Positions 11,901-17,963 of a DNA stretch of 64,000 nucleotides are shown here, piece after piece. A program made the position numbers and the translations under genes. Source of the DNA: Pseudoalteromonas distincta (GTDB lineage: Bacteria > Pseudomonadota > Gammaproteobacteria > Enterobacterales > Alteromonadaceae); the NCBI RefSeq assembly GCF_000814675.1, contig NZ_JWIG01000001.1, positions 260,471-324,470 of the forward strand, read 5' to 3'. Every line of letters begins with the position of its first letter. Position 1 is the first letter of the stretch. Below the pieces are notes generated by a model that saw only the letters and a list, made by a program, of their open reading frames with translations, searched no databases and had not been told where the DNA came from.

Positions 11901-13502
11901 TGGCGTAGTTACGTCAACAGACCAATCACCATCAGCGTTAGTTTGGGTTAATAATGTTTGAGTTTGACCGTTAAAATCGGTAATAACCACACTAATAATA
12001 GAGCCAGCAGGTACATCTTGCGCGTTACCTGTAATAGTTGGCGTGGTGTCTTGAGTGTCGTTAATATTATTAATTTGTACCGTAGGCGCCGTTAAATCAA
12101 CTACTCCTGAATCACTTGCTAATGCTAAGTTTCCTACACTGTCGCTTACTTGTGCATCAACAGTAAAATCACCTTCGGGTAAAGGAGTCCCAACTTCTAC
12201 ACTCCAGCTTCCATCGGCTTGGGTAACTGCAGTTAATGTTTGTATTTGTCCTGCACTATCTGTAACAGTAATTGTTACTTGCGTGCCTTCAGGAACACCA
12301 TTTGTTGTTCCAACAAGTGGTGGTGTTGAGTTATTTGTTTCATCAGTTACATTTACGGTGATTACCGGAGCAGTTAAATCTACATTCGCTAAAGCTTGAT
12401 CTACAGCTTGATTTCCAGCGGCATCAATCACCACTGCGCTTACGTTAAACTCTCCTTCAGATAAAGGTGAGGTAGTAGTAACAACCCAATTTCCTAGCGC
12501 ATCAACTTGAGTAACAATTGTTTGTACCGTACCTGCACTATCCGTTAACGTGACTGACACATTATCCCCAGTGTTCAACCCAGATACAGTCCCTGTTACT
12601 GTCACTGTTTGAGAAGCAGAATCGGCAACAGGATCAATAGCAATAAGCGGAGGTGTTGTATCAATTTCTATAGAAATAGTGTCGTTTATAGGGTTGCCAA
12701 CAGGATCTGTCGCTTCAACAACAACGGTCACAGGGCCATCAGCAACCGGAGTTGGTAGAGTTATTTCAAAGGTACCATCAGGGCCAATCACAACACTAAC
12801 TACTTGAGAATTTCCATCAACATCAGTTACCGTCACATTAACCGTTTCGCCAATTAAGTTTTCACTCGTACCGGTAATTGTTGGTTGTGATGAATTAGTA
12901 ACGCCCAGCTCATTAAGTGAAATAGAAGCCGAAGTTGCGTCAGGCACAATACCATCAGAGGTATCTCTTAAATTAAAAGCTTCAGTAGCGCTTTGATCAA
13001 AAGAAGAATCAAAAGTAACACTACTAGGATCAACACTTTCAGAAATTCGGGTTAACTGTACAAACGAACTACCTCCATCTGCACCAGCTGCATTACCGCC
13101 ACCAGCGGCTGTTGCCTCTAAATTATCTAAAATGTCCCCATCACCCTCTAATGCATCTAAAAAATCTGTTACATCAGAATTAGCCGCTGTTGATGGGTCT
13201 TGCTCTGCCCCTAAATCTAAGCTTGCAATTGCTTCATCTAAACTTTCATCAAAAACAGTTGTTTCGCTAGAATCTCTGGCTTCTTTAGTTAATAAGTCTG
13301 GTGTTATTTTTACCTTTTGATTTGCGGGTATAGATAAGGTTTCACCTTGCACATCAATTTGTAAAGACGATTTAATAGCAGTAACAACTAAATCCCCCAC
13401 GGTGATAGTGTCACCAACATTTAATGCTCTTATTGACCCATCATCCAGCACAACACCTGCCGAGCCTTGAATATCAATAATTACCAGTTGATTTGCTTCC
13501 AT
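1..13502 (-). CDS. lapA: Giant LapA-type biofilm adhesin (N-terminal part, runs off left edge)
   Basis: Surface adhesin of the LapA/BpfA class, exported by a type I system and held in the outer membrane by its N terminus. The minus-strand frame was read from ATG at 13502 (GAGG eight bases upstream) and spot-checked at the left edge; about 4,500 residues are visible and no end is reached. Residues 1-130 form the retention module (starts MEANQLVIIDIQGSAGVVLD). A TAAG site lies at residues 131-134, followed by a Gly/Ala-rich linker. From about residue 190 there are roughly 45 Ig-like domains of 91-94 residues with recurrent motifs such as TDTAGN and TPTISGT. The C-terminal RTX repeats and secretion signal expected of the family lie outside the window. 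The gene is divergent from the exporter genes. The family assignment is strong; the total length is unknown. Confidence 0.93.
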   Translation of the reverse strand, partial: MEANQLVIIDIQGSAGVVLDDGSIRALNVGDTITVGDLVVTAIKSSLQIDVQGETLSIPANQKVKITPDLLTKEARDSSETTVFDESLDEAIASLDLGAEQDPSTAANSDVTDFLDALEGDGDILDNLEATAAGGGNAAGADGGSSFVQLTRISESVDPSSVTFDSSFDQSATEAFNLRDTSDGIVPDATSASISLNELGVTNSSQPTITGTSENLIGETVNVTVTDVDGNSQVVSVVIGPDGTFEITLPTPVADGPVTVVVEATDPVGNPINDTISIEIDTTPPLIAIDPVADSASQTVTVTGTVSGLNTGDNVSVTLTDSAGTVQTIVTQVDALGNWVVTTTSPLSEGEFNVSAVVIDAAGNQAVDQALANVDLTAPVITVNVTDETNNSTPPLVGTTNGVPEGTQVTITVTDSAGQIQTLTAVTQADGSWSVEVGTPLPEGDFTVDAQVSDSVGNLALASDSGVVDLTAPTVQINNINDTQDTTPTITGNAQDVPAGSIISVVITDFNGQTQTLLTQTNADGDWSVDVTTPLAEGQFEVDASVSDAAGNQAQANNQGVVDLTNPDITVTAIADTNDTTPTFVGRVEDAPAGSVITVLVTDINGSVQTLTTLLNEDGTWSVDANEILPGGEFTATASVTDAAGNEATAQTNGEITFAPISIQIDAIANTNDTTPFLSGNTGNVPAGTTITLTITASDGSTFTLLAVTQADGSWTAQVTTPLPEGDFTVVAAVIDDSGNEAQASAVGNVDLTVSINFIIDTNDTTPTISGSTQDVEPGAVVTVTFTGSDGVAETVQVVTGSDGSWSIEASNELVEGQFSVIATVTDAAGNTASASETGEIDLTDPAITINPIEDTNDVTPSVSGNVIDVPAGTEVTLVITDSEGNEQTLTTITNTDGTYTADIIADLSEGDFTVTASVSDTAGNSSTATVTGTVDLTAPSVTINNIADTNDTTPTLTGSTQGLASGSEVTLIVTDSLGAEQQLVTTISADGTWSIEIPTALSEGDFTVTANVSDNAGNAAQDSQLGTVDTTPPLVAINDFADSNDTTPTFSGTTSDAAPGSLVSVLVTDANGESQTLTAVVSEDGTWQVGATQAVAEGDFTITATVTDAAGNEASDTGTGIIDLSAPIIAINAIPDSADTTPTISGSVQNVPAGTTVTLTLTDAAGNTQTITTQTLADGTWTADAINELVEGDFSVNAIVSDEAGNQSETLAQGTIDNTAPTITIDALADSNDTTPTISGTATGEPEGTVVTITVTDEAGNPQTITTEVLADGTFSVDVPNELSEGEFTVEVSVTDTSGNETTATTTGEIDTSAPVIAIDALADSNDTTPTISGTATGEPEGTVVTITVTDDAGNEQVITTEVLANGTFTVDVPNELSEGEFIVEVSVTDTSGNETTATTTGEVDTAAPTVTIDPIGDTNDTTPTISGTATGEPEGTLVTITVTDEAGNPQIITTEVQADGTFSVDVPNELSEGEFTVEVSVTDTAGNETTATTTGEVDTLAPVITIDALADSNDTTPTISGTATEEPEGTVVTITVTDEAGNPQTITTEVQADGTFSVDVPNELSEGEFTVEVSVTDTAGNETTATTTGEVDTAAPTVIIDPVGDTNDTTPTISGTATGEPEGTVVTITVTDEAGNPQTITTEVQADGSFSVDVPNELSEGEFTVEVSVTDTAGNETTATTTGEVDTAAPTVIIDPVGDTNNTTPTISGTATGEPEGTVVTITVTDEAGNPQTITTEVQADGTFSVDVPNELSEGEFTVEVSVTDTAGNETTATTTGEVDTAAPTVIIDPVGDTNNTTPTISGTATGEPEGTVVTITVTDEAGNPQTITTEVQADGTFSVDVPNELSEGEFTVEVSVTDTAGNETTATTTGEVDTAAPTVIIDPVGDTNNTTPTISGTATGEPEGTVVTITVTDEAGNPQTITTEVQADGSFSVDVPNELSEGEFTVEVSVTDTAGNETTATTTGEVDTLAPVITIDALADSNDTTPTISGTATGEPEGTVVTITVTDEAGNPQIITTEVQADGTFSVDVPNELSEGEFTVEVSVTDTAGNETTATTTGEVDTAAPTVIIDPVGDTNNTTPTISGTATGEPEGTVVTITVTDEAGNPQTITTEVQADGTFSVDVPNELSEGEFTVEVSVTDNAGNETTATTTGEVDTTAPIVTINALGDTSDTTPTISGTVSGEPAGSTITLTVTDANGAVQTISAQVIADGSWTVEVPAALAEGTYSVDASISDSAGNEGTASASGTIDTSALTITIDVIGETNDQTPQINGDTFNAQVGSPVEVQITDSAGAVITLTTTVDENGLWSVTPPADLAEGTILISATVTDIGGGSANAELDAVIDITPPTIQVNELETSNDTTPVISGNTTDVVAGTVINLTVTDSQGVVRTFSTTTDADGNWSVELSQELASGDYSVEAEVSDAAGNSASDTATGNIDTSGPSLTVDFDTVTNDSTPTISGTSDAEVGTSITVVITDENGVEQTLTTTVDANGNWEVTPQTDLNEGDNTIEVSVSDEAGNTTTVTDTITLDTQAPTLTIQTVGDVSDLTPELQGTSNEIGGTVTLTITDSAGAVQTIETLVGSDGHWAIEVSTALAQGDFTVSASITDAAGNESTANSSGNVDTITPIVTVDALGLGNDSTPVISGTSTEPEGTVVNIVITDSNGDEYPITATVDANGDWQATSPELPDGSYSVQASITDAAGNTGGAVQSGTLDTLAPTLALDTVGATNDSTPTISGSSNAPVGTVINISVSDGTTTETLTATVQADGSWSADVPTALADGELTIEASVSDSAGNTTTLSETATLNTTAPSISINALVDTNDTTPTINGTSDAADGTIISLTFEDSAGNITTVDTTVTGGVWSVDAPTDLAEGEYTVTAEVDDGLGNIGSATETGIIDTTMPAIEVDTLSVTNDTTPTITGTANAPQGSTVTVEITDSNNVTHTVTTTLGVNGIWSVAASQVLAEGSYTVTASVSDTAGNAATATGAGEIDTVAPTLELTSPGSSNDVTPTLSGTSDAPEGTVISFTVTDDLGAEQTFTTTVDADGNFSVEVPTALAEGPYSIEASISDAAGNSNDITASGNIDTTAPSVSVDAPVLTNDSTPTVTGTSDAPNSTITVTFTDAANATQSIDVQTDANGNWSAAPTTDLVEGNYSVSASITDAAGNTGIGTDSGEVDITPPALAFTPTFELGLLVTLSGTSDLPAGSEITITEQLVGGGIGATYTTTTDADGNWSLVGLDVSLLDVGSVIATATDAAGNTRTISSDDFDNTPPTLTVDVAAQSDSNTPIISGTSDAGEGAQVTIVVTDSAGNPQTITALVDANGDWSATPSTPLSEGESTIEVSVRDSVGNETTVSETTTIDTQAPTLTIQNVGDVNDLTPTLQGTSTEVGGTVTLTVTDSDGVVQTITTTVESDGHWDIEIPSALAQGDFTVSASITDAAGNESTANSSGNVDTITPVVTVDALGLGNDSTPVISGTSTEPEGTVVNIVITDSNGDAHPITATVDANGDWQATSPELPDGSYTVQASITDDAGNTGGATQTGNLDTLAPTLTLDTVGATNNSTPTISGTSNAPAGTVITINVTDADNTETFTATVQADGSWSADVPNALTDGPLTIEASVSDSAGNTTTLSEGATLDTNAPSINIDALMDTNDTTPNVSGTSSAANGTIITVSFTDSNDITNTVQTTVTDGIWSVEAPVDLAEGSYEVEASVTDGSGNTSIATENGVVDTTIPNIAVNDVTVTDDTTPTITGTANAPQGSTVSVEITDSNNITHTVTTTLGVNGTWSVAATQVLAEGTFTVIASVSDAAGNEATATGTGEVDTTAPTLLLTNPGSSNDITPTLSGTSDAVEGTVINFTVVDDQGNTQTFTTTVDADGNFSIEVPTALAEGPYTITANISDVAGNSTDITGNGTIDTTAPSVSVDAPVLTNDSTPTVTGTSDAPNSTITVTFTDAANATQSIDVQTDINGNWNATPATDLAEGNYSVSASITDAAGNTGTGTDSGEVDITPPALAFTPTFELGLLVTLSGTSDLPAGSEITITEQLVGGGIGATYTTTTDADGNWSLVGLDVSLLDVGSVIATATDAAGNTRTISSDDFDNTPPTLTVDVAAQSNSNTPIISGTSDAGEGAQVTIVVTDSDGNPQTITALVDADGNWSATPTTPLSEGQSTIEVSVRDSVGNETTVSDTSTIDTQAPTLTIQNVGDVSDLTPELQGTSNEIGGTVTLTITDSAGAVQNIEALVGSDGHWNIEVSTALAQGDFTVSASITDAAGNESTANSSGNVDTITPIVTVDALGHGNDSTPVVSGTSTEPEGTVVNIVITDSNGDEHPITATVDANGDWQATTPELPDGSYTVQASITDDAGNTGGATQTGNLDTLAPTLTLDTVGATNDSTPTISGSSNAPVGTVINISVSDGTTTETFTATVQADGSWSADVPNALTDGPLTIEASVSDSAGNTTTLSETATLNTTAPSISINALVDTNDTTPTINGTSDAAD
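6990..9850 (-). repeat. 282-bp near-identical tandem array (94-residue Ig-like domains)
   Basis: A marker reading TCGGTAACCGATACTTCAAC (plus strand) recurs at 7075, 7357, 7639, 7921, 8203, 8485 and 8767, with slightly diverged copies at 9049, 9331 and 9613: a strict 282-bp spacing. Neighbouring copies differ by only a few substitutions. The period is in frame (94 codons), so copy number can change without disrupting the adhesin. Confidence 0.93.
13101..13112 (-). other. Predicted LapG cleavage site (TAAG) in the adhesin
   Basis: Codons 131-134 of the adhesin read Thr-Ala-Ala-Gly and are followed by Gly-Gly-Asn-Ala-Ala-Gly. LapG proteases cut LapA-type adhesins between the two alanines of a (T/A/P)AAG motif at the end of the retention module. 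Both its position, just before the Ig-like array, and the presence of lapG and lapD in the same locus support this. A second Ala-Ala-Gly at residues 138-140 is an alternative. Confidence 0.8.
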
Positions 13503-13740
13503 TTTGGTACCCTCAAACTTTTTAAAATAACAATCTAATAAGTTAAAGGTAGGACAAAAAAGCCACATAGATACTGTACTCAAGTACAGGTTTAGAAGAA
13601 AAATTCAAAAATAAAAATCAACAAGAAAGTGGTAGAAATTTTTTTTTATGCTAACCAAAACGATTACTTGCAAAAATAGTATTCCTTTACTAAATACTTA
13701 AGGGAGTATTTTCGGTCTTAACAGGATCTAAGAGGAAGAA
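13503..13740. promoter_or_regulatory. Divergent intergenic region between adhesin and exporter genes
   Basis: A 238-bp AT-rich gap that must carry the promoters of the adhesin (leftward) and of the TolC-like gene (rightward). An imperfect inverted repeat is visible around 13678-13711 (GTATTCC against GGGAGTATT). No confident -10/-35 pair or operator could be assigned by eye. Confidence 0.5.
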
Positions 13741-15717
13741 ATGATTACAAAAAACACTTTTAAGAAACATCAAGGGACTATGTTAATCGGACTAACGATT
13801 ACAGCCGCAACTCTACTAAACTATGTGCATGCGAATGAACAATCAGCAATGCCACTTACCTATGTCTCAAGTAAGGCAATTGAAAACAATCCTGAAGTAC
13901 AAGAAGCATGGCATGCTTTTAAATCTTCGATTTATGGGGTCGATGCTGCCCGCTCTGGTTATTTACCAAGTGTTGATGTATCGGCAAGCGCGGGGTATGA
14001 AAGAAGAAATTACGGTGTTGAAGAAGAATATAACCGTAATACAGCCGAGTTAAGTGTTACTCAAATGCTTTACGACGGTTTTAGGACCTCTAATACTGTT
14101 GATCGCTTTAAACGCATTCAACTCATTAGGTACTTTGAGCTTATTTCTCAAACAGAACAAACAGCACTTGAAGCCTCAATAGCCTTGCTTGACGTACAAA
14201 AATTCAAAGAGTTAGTACAACTTGCAGAAGCAAATTTACAAGAGCACGAGTCTGTATACCAACAAATAGAACAAAGTGTAGGAGCTGGTGTAGCGCGCGC
14301 TGCCGATCTAGAACAAATTAGTGGGCGCTTATCTTTAGCACAATCTAACGTATTAACGGAGTACTCAAATTTACATGATGTAAGCGCTCGCTACTTAAGG
14401 GTTGTAGGAGAGCTTCCTATGAACGACATAAAGCAAGCTGACCTTGATGAAAAAAATATACCAATTTCAGTTAATCAAGCGCTAGACGTCGCTTACAAAA
14501 ATAGCCCTTCGTTTTACGCCTCTTTGTATAATATTGAAGCACAAAAAGCGAACGCAAAAGCACAAAAAGCAGCGTTTCATCCTAACGTAGATTTATCTGC
14601 CCGCTACGGTAGCCAAGATAGAGATGAACTTGGTCAAAATGAAACCAGAACAGAAGCGCGAGTCGGCATCGATATTAGCTATAATTTATATAATGGTGGT
14701 CTTGATAATGCCAATTTAGAACAAGCCTATCAGGATATAAACATTGCAAAATATCAACGCGATCAGTCTTGTATTGATATTCGCCAGAGCCTGCAAATTG
14801 CTTATTACAACGTTACTATATTAGAGCAAAAGTTACCGGCGCTTGATCAACACCGCGAATCATCAACTAAAGTTAAAATTGCATATAAGGATCAATTCGA
14901 TATAGGCCAACGAACTCTACTAGACGTACTTGATGCCGAAAACGAATCATTTCAATCAACACGTTCATACATAGTGGCGCTTTATGACCGTCAATCAGCT
15001 ATTTTAACTATGCTAAAAGAAATGGGGAAATTACTGCCAGCACTTAACGTGATGTCAGATAAATACCCTACATTAAAAGAGCTAACTGACGACCCTATTG
15101 TTCATAACGCACAAAATATCTGTCCGAGTTACGATGTAGCAACCACCTTTAGCCGCAAGGCATTTCTTCAAAAAAAAGCTAAGCAAGATAATGCATACAT
15201 GAGTGTAACGGCTATGCCAAGGTACTTAGATATACCACTGGAAACCGACACGACAGCAAGCAGCTTTACCGATGATGATGGTGACGGTGTACCAAATGAG
15301 CAAGACACTTGCCCAAGCACACCTTTGAGTACAAATGTAGATTTATCTGGTTGCACAATTTATAGCGCATCAACCTCAAATATAGAAATTGGTATTCCTT
15401 TTTCTGCTGATTCAAGCGATGTAAGGTCTCAATATATTCAAGAAATTAGTCGGCTTGCAGATTTTTTAAAAGAGAACCCAACTAAACAGGTTGAAATACA
15501 AGGTCATGCCTCTTTAGATGGAGACCGTATATACAACCGTAAACTATCAGAAAAACGTGCGTTTGCCGTAGCTGAAATTCTGATTAAGCAATTCGATGTA
15601 GAACCTAAACGTGTTAAATCGTTTGGGTATGGCATCGATCAACCACGTGTAAACGAAATATCAGTAAGAGCAAATGCTGCGAATCGACGTATCGAAGCTG
15701 TAATTACTGATATCTAA
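13741..15717 (+). CDS. lapE: TolC-family type I secretion outer-membrane channel fused to an OmpA-like domain
   Basis: Outer-membrane component of the adhesin exporter; in Lap systems this channel also retains the adhesin at the surface. It has 658 residues, longer than usual TolC/LapE proteins of about 450. An N-terminal signal is followed by two outer-membrane-efflux repeats (about residues 40-440). A calcium-binding thrombospondin-3-like stretch DDDGDGVPNEQDTCP sits near residue 510. A C-terminal OmpA-like peptidoglycan-binding domain (about 550-658) contains VEIQGHASLDGD and NRRIEAVI. The start ATG has AAGAGGAAG just upstream. The gene is separated from the ABC transporter gene by a strong hairpin. 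In related loci an OmpA-like protein can be a separate gene; here it is fused. Function is inferred from family and context. Confidence 0.92.
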   Translation: MITKNTFKKHQGTMLIGLTITAATLLNYVHANEQSAMPLTYVSSKAIENNPEVQEAWHAFKSSIYGVDAARSGYLPSVDVSASAGYERRNYGVEEEYNRNTAELSVTQMLYDGFRTSNTVDRFKRIQLIRYFELISQTEQTALEASIALLDVQKFKELVQLAEANLQEHESVYQQIEQSVGAGVARAADLEQISGRLSLAQSNVLTEYSNLHDVSARYLRVVGELPMNDIKQADLDEKNIPISVNQALDVAYKNSPSFYASLYNIEAQKANAKAQKAAFHPNVDLSARYGSQDRDELGQNETRTEARVGIDISYNLYNGGLDNANLEQAYQDINIAKYQRDQSCIDIRQSLQIAYYNVTILEQKLPALDQHRESSTKVKIAYKDQFDIGQRTLLDVLDAENESFQSTRSYIVALYDRQSAILTMLKEMGKLLPALNVMSDKYPTLKELTDDPIVHNAQNICPSYDVATTFSRKAFLQKKAKQDNAYMSVTAMPRYLDIPLETDTTASSFTDDDGDGVPNEQDTCPSTPLSTNVDLSGCTIYSASTSNIEIGIPFSADSSDVRSQYIQEISRLADFLKENPTKQVEIQGHASLDGDRIYNRKLSEKRAFAVAEILIKQFDVEPKRVKSFGYGIDQPRVNEISVRANAANRRIEAVITDI

Positions 15718-15738
15718 GTCAATTAACGTTATGTAAAT

Positions 15739-15779
15739 AACCTAGACTCGACTTGAAATATTTAAGTCGAGTTTAGGTT
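15739..15779 (+). terminator. Strong 16-bp hairpin between the channel and ABC transporter genes
   Basis: Left arm 15739-15754 and right arm 15764-15779 pair over 16 positions with one G-U wobble, with a nine-base loop. Only a short T-rich stretch follows, so it may act as a partial terminator or mRNA-stability element that uncouples lapE from lapBC expression. Confidence 0.6.
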
Positions 15780-15824
15780 TACTAGTAACAATCGTATGCA
15801 GTTCTACATAACATTGGATGGTGT

Positions 15825-17963
15825 ATGGAATTAAACGATGTACTTGATCATGGTGGCATCCTCGTTGACTGCCTAGCAGTTTTATGTCGTCATCATGGTA
15901 AAGAGTTTTCAAGAGAAGCACTATTAAATGGACTTCCTCTAACTGATGGAAATCTTACTCCATCAGGTTTTTCGCGCGCAGCAAAGCGCATTGGCTTTAA
16001 ATCAAAAGTAGTTAATAAGCCACTACAAAAAATTAATACAGCACTGCTACCTGCCATCTTAATTTTAAAAGATAACCAAGCCTGTGTTATTAATTCTATT
16101 GATTACGATAAACAGTTGGTGAGTGTAATTTACCCAGAACTTACAGAATCAGTTATCGAACAAAGCATTGATGAGTTAGCTGCTAACAGTGTAGGTTTAG
16201 TTATTTATGCTCAACCAGAGTTTGCATTTGATGAGCGAACACCTGTACTTGAAAAACTATCGAAAGACGGATGGTTTTGGGGAGTAATTAAAGAATGCCG
16301 CTCACTTTATAAAGACGTAATTATTTCGGCTGTTGCTTTGGGCTTTTTGTCGGTTGCTATGCCTTTATTTGTAATGAACGTATATGACCGCGTAGTGCCC
16401 AACCACGCAACAGAAACCTTATGGGTACTTGCCATTGGCATTTTAATAGCACTCACTGCTGACTTTGTTTTGCGCTTAGTAAGAGGCTACTTTGTAGAGC
16501 TTGCTGCCAGTAGGATAGATGTCAAAGTATCGGCTGTAATAATGGAGCGGGTATTAGGTATGAAACTAAAAAACCGCCCATCATCCGCAGGCTCCTTTGC
16601 TAGCAACATTCAATCATTTGAAGCTGTACGTAACTTTTTTAGCTCCATAACACTTGTCGCATTAGTCGACTTACCATTCGTAGTTTTGTATTTAATTGTT
16701 ATTGCCATTATTGGCGTACCTCTAAGTTTACCTATTATCGCGGGCGCACTTATATTATTAGCTTACGCTATAGCCGCACACCGCAAACTTGAGGCTCTTT
16801 CAGAACAAACAATGAAAGCAAGCTCAATGCGAAATGCAGTATTAGTCGAAAGCTTAACCAATATTGAAGATGTAAAGAGCTTTCACTCAGAGTGTAAAAC
16901 ACAGTCTATATGGGAAAAGTCGACCATTTACATTGCACAAGTAAACGCACATAGTCGACTCGTTTCTAGCTCTATATCAAATACAGCATCATGGATACAG
17001 CAATGCGTAGGCGTAATAATAATGATAATAGGCGTGCACCTCGTTATTGAAGGTGAGCTAACTCAAGGCGGGTTAATTGCAGCCTACCTATTATCGTCTC
17101 GTGCTATGGGCCCAATCGGGCAGTCGGCCGCTGTTTTAGCACAATATCATCATGCCGCAATAGCAATGCAATCACTGAACGAGATTATGGAAAAAGAGGT
17201 CGAGCGTCCATCTGGTAAGCATTGGTTAAGCCACCCTATTTTGAAAGGTGATATAGAATTTAAAGATGTATGTTTTAAATACTCTGACGAATCTCATAAT
17301 GCGCTCAACGGCGTTAGTTTTAAAATTAAAGCCGGTGAAAAAGTCGCCATTTTAGGACGTAATGGCTCAGGTAAAAGTACATTAGAAAAGCTTATTTTAG
17401 GACTATACGCCCCCTGTTCAGGATCAATTTTGATGGACAATAATGATATACATCAAATTGACCCAGCTGAGCTTCGTCATAATATTGGCTACCTACCACA
17501 AACCGTTGCTCTGTTTTATGGAACCTTGAAAGACAACCTCACCATGAGTGCTTGGCATGCCAAAGACGAGCAAATTATTGAAGCCTGTGAGCGAAGCCAA
17601 TTATTTGATTTAATTAATTCGCACCCAGACGGATTTGATTTACAAGTAGGCGAGCAAGGTCGTCAATTATCAGGTGGCCAGCGCCAAGCTGTAGGTATGG
17701 CAAGAGCCATAATTAACGACCCTCCAATATTATTACTAGATGAGCCAACCTCATCGCTAGATCATAATAGTGAAAGTAAACTTATTAACAATTTAAAGGG
17801 TTATTCTAAAGATAAAACCTTAATCGTGGTGACTCACCGCTCATCATTACTTGAGCTTGTTGACCGAATTATAGTTTTAGATAACGGAAAAGTAGTTGCT
17901 GATGGACCAAAACAAAAAGTAATTGCAGCGTTAAATAATAAGACAGTGGAGCAAGCCTCATGA
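15825..17963 (+). CDS. lapB: LapB-type type I secretion ABC transporter/ATPase
   Basis: Inner-membrane ATPase that drives export of the giant adhesin. It has 712 residues, typical for the LapB/HlyB class. Residues 1-130 form a C39-like domain that looks peptidase-inactive: the region where a C39 protease has its catalytic His reads LKDNQACVI. This is consistent with adhesins secreted through a C-terminal signal without leader cleavage. Residues about 150-430 form the transmembrane domain. The nucleotide-binding domain shows Walker A GRNGSGKST (about 510), signature LSGGQRQ (about 614) and Walker B ILLLDEPTSSLD (about 636). Its stop overlaps the start of the next gene (ATGA), indicating translational coupling. 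Confidence 0.95.
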   Translation: MELNDVLDHGGILVDCLAVLCRHHGKEFSREALLNGLPLTDGNLTPSGFSRAAKRIGFKSKVVNKPLQKINTALLPAILILKDNQACVINSIDYDKQLVSVIYPELTESVIEQSIDELAANSVGLVIYAQPEFAFDERTPVLEKLSKDGWFWGVIKECRSLYKDVIISAVALGFLSVAMPLFVMNVYDRVVPNHATETLWVLAIGILIALTADFVLRLVRGYFVELAASRIDVKVSAVIMERVLGMKLKNRPSSAGSFASNIQSFEAVRNFFSSITLVALVDLPFVVLYLIVIAIIGVPLSLPIIAGALILLAYAIAAHRKLEALSEQTMKASSMRNAVLVESLTNIEDVKSFHSECKTQSIWEKSTIYIAQVNAHSRLVSSSISNTASWIQQCVGVIIMIIGVHLVIEGELTQGGLIAAYLLSSRAMGPIGQSAAVLAQYHHAAIAMQSLNEIMEKEVERPSGKHWLSHPILKGDIEFKDVCFKYSDESHNALNGVSFKIKAGEKVAILGRNGSGKSTLEKLILGLYAPCSGSILMDNNDIHQIDPAELRHNIGYLPQTVALFYGTLKDNLTMSAWHAKDEQIIEACERSQLFDLINSHPDGFDLQVGEQGRQLSGGQRQAVGMARAIINDPPILLLDEPTSSLDHNSESKLINNLKGYSKDKTLIVVTHRSSLLELVDRIIVLDNGKVVADGPKQKVIAALNNKTVEQAS

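Noticed and set aside
1..13502. RTX calcium-binding repeats in the visible adhesin
   Set aside because: No GGxGxDxxx nonapeptides were seen in the translated parts; they would be expected near the C terminus, outside the window.
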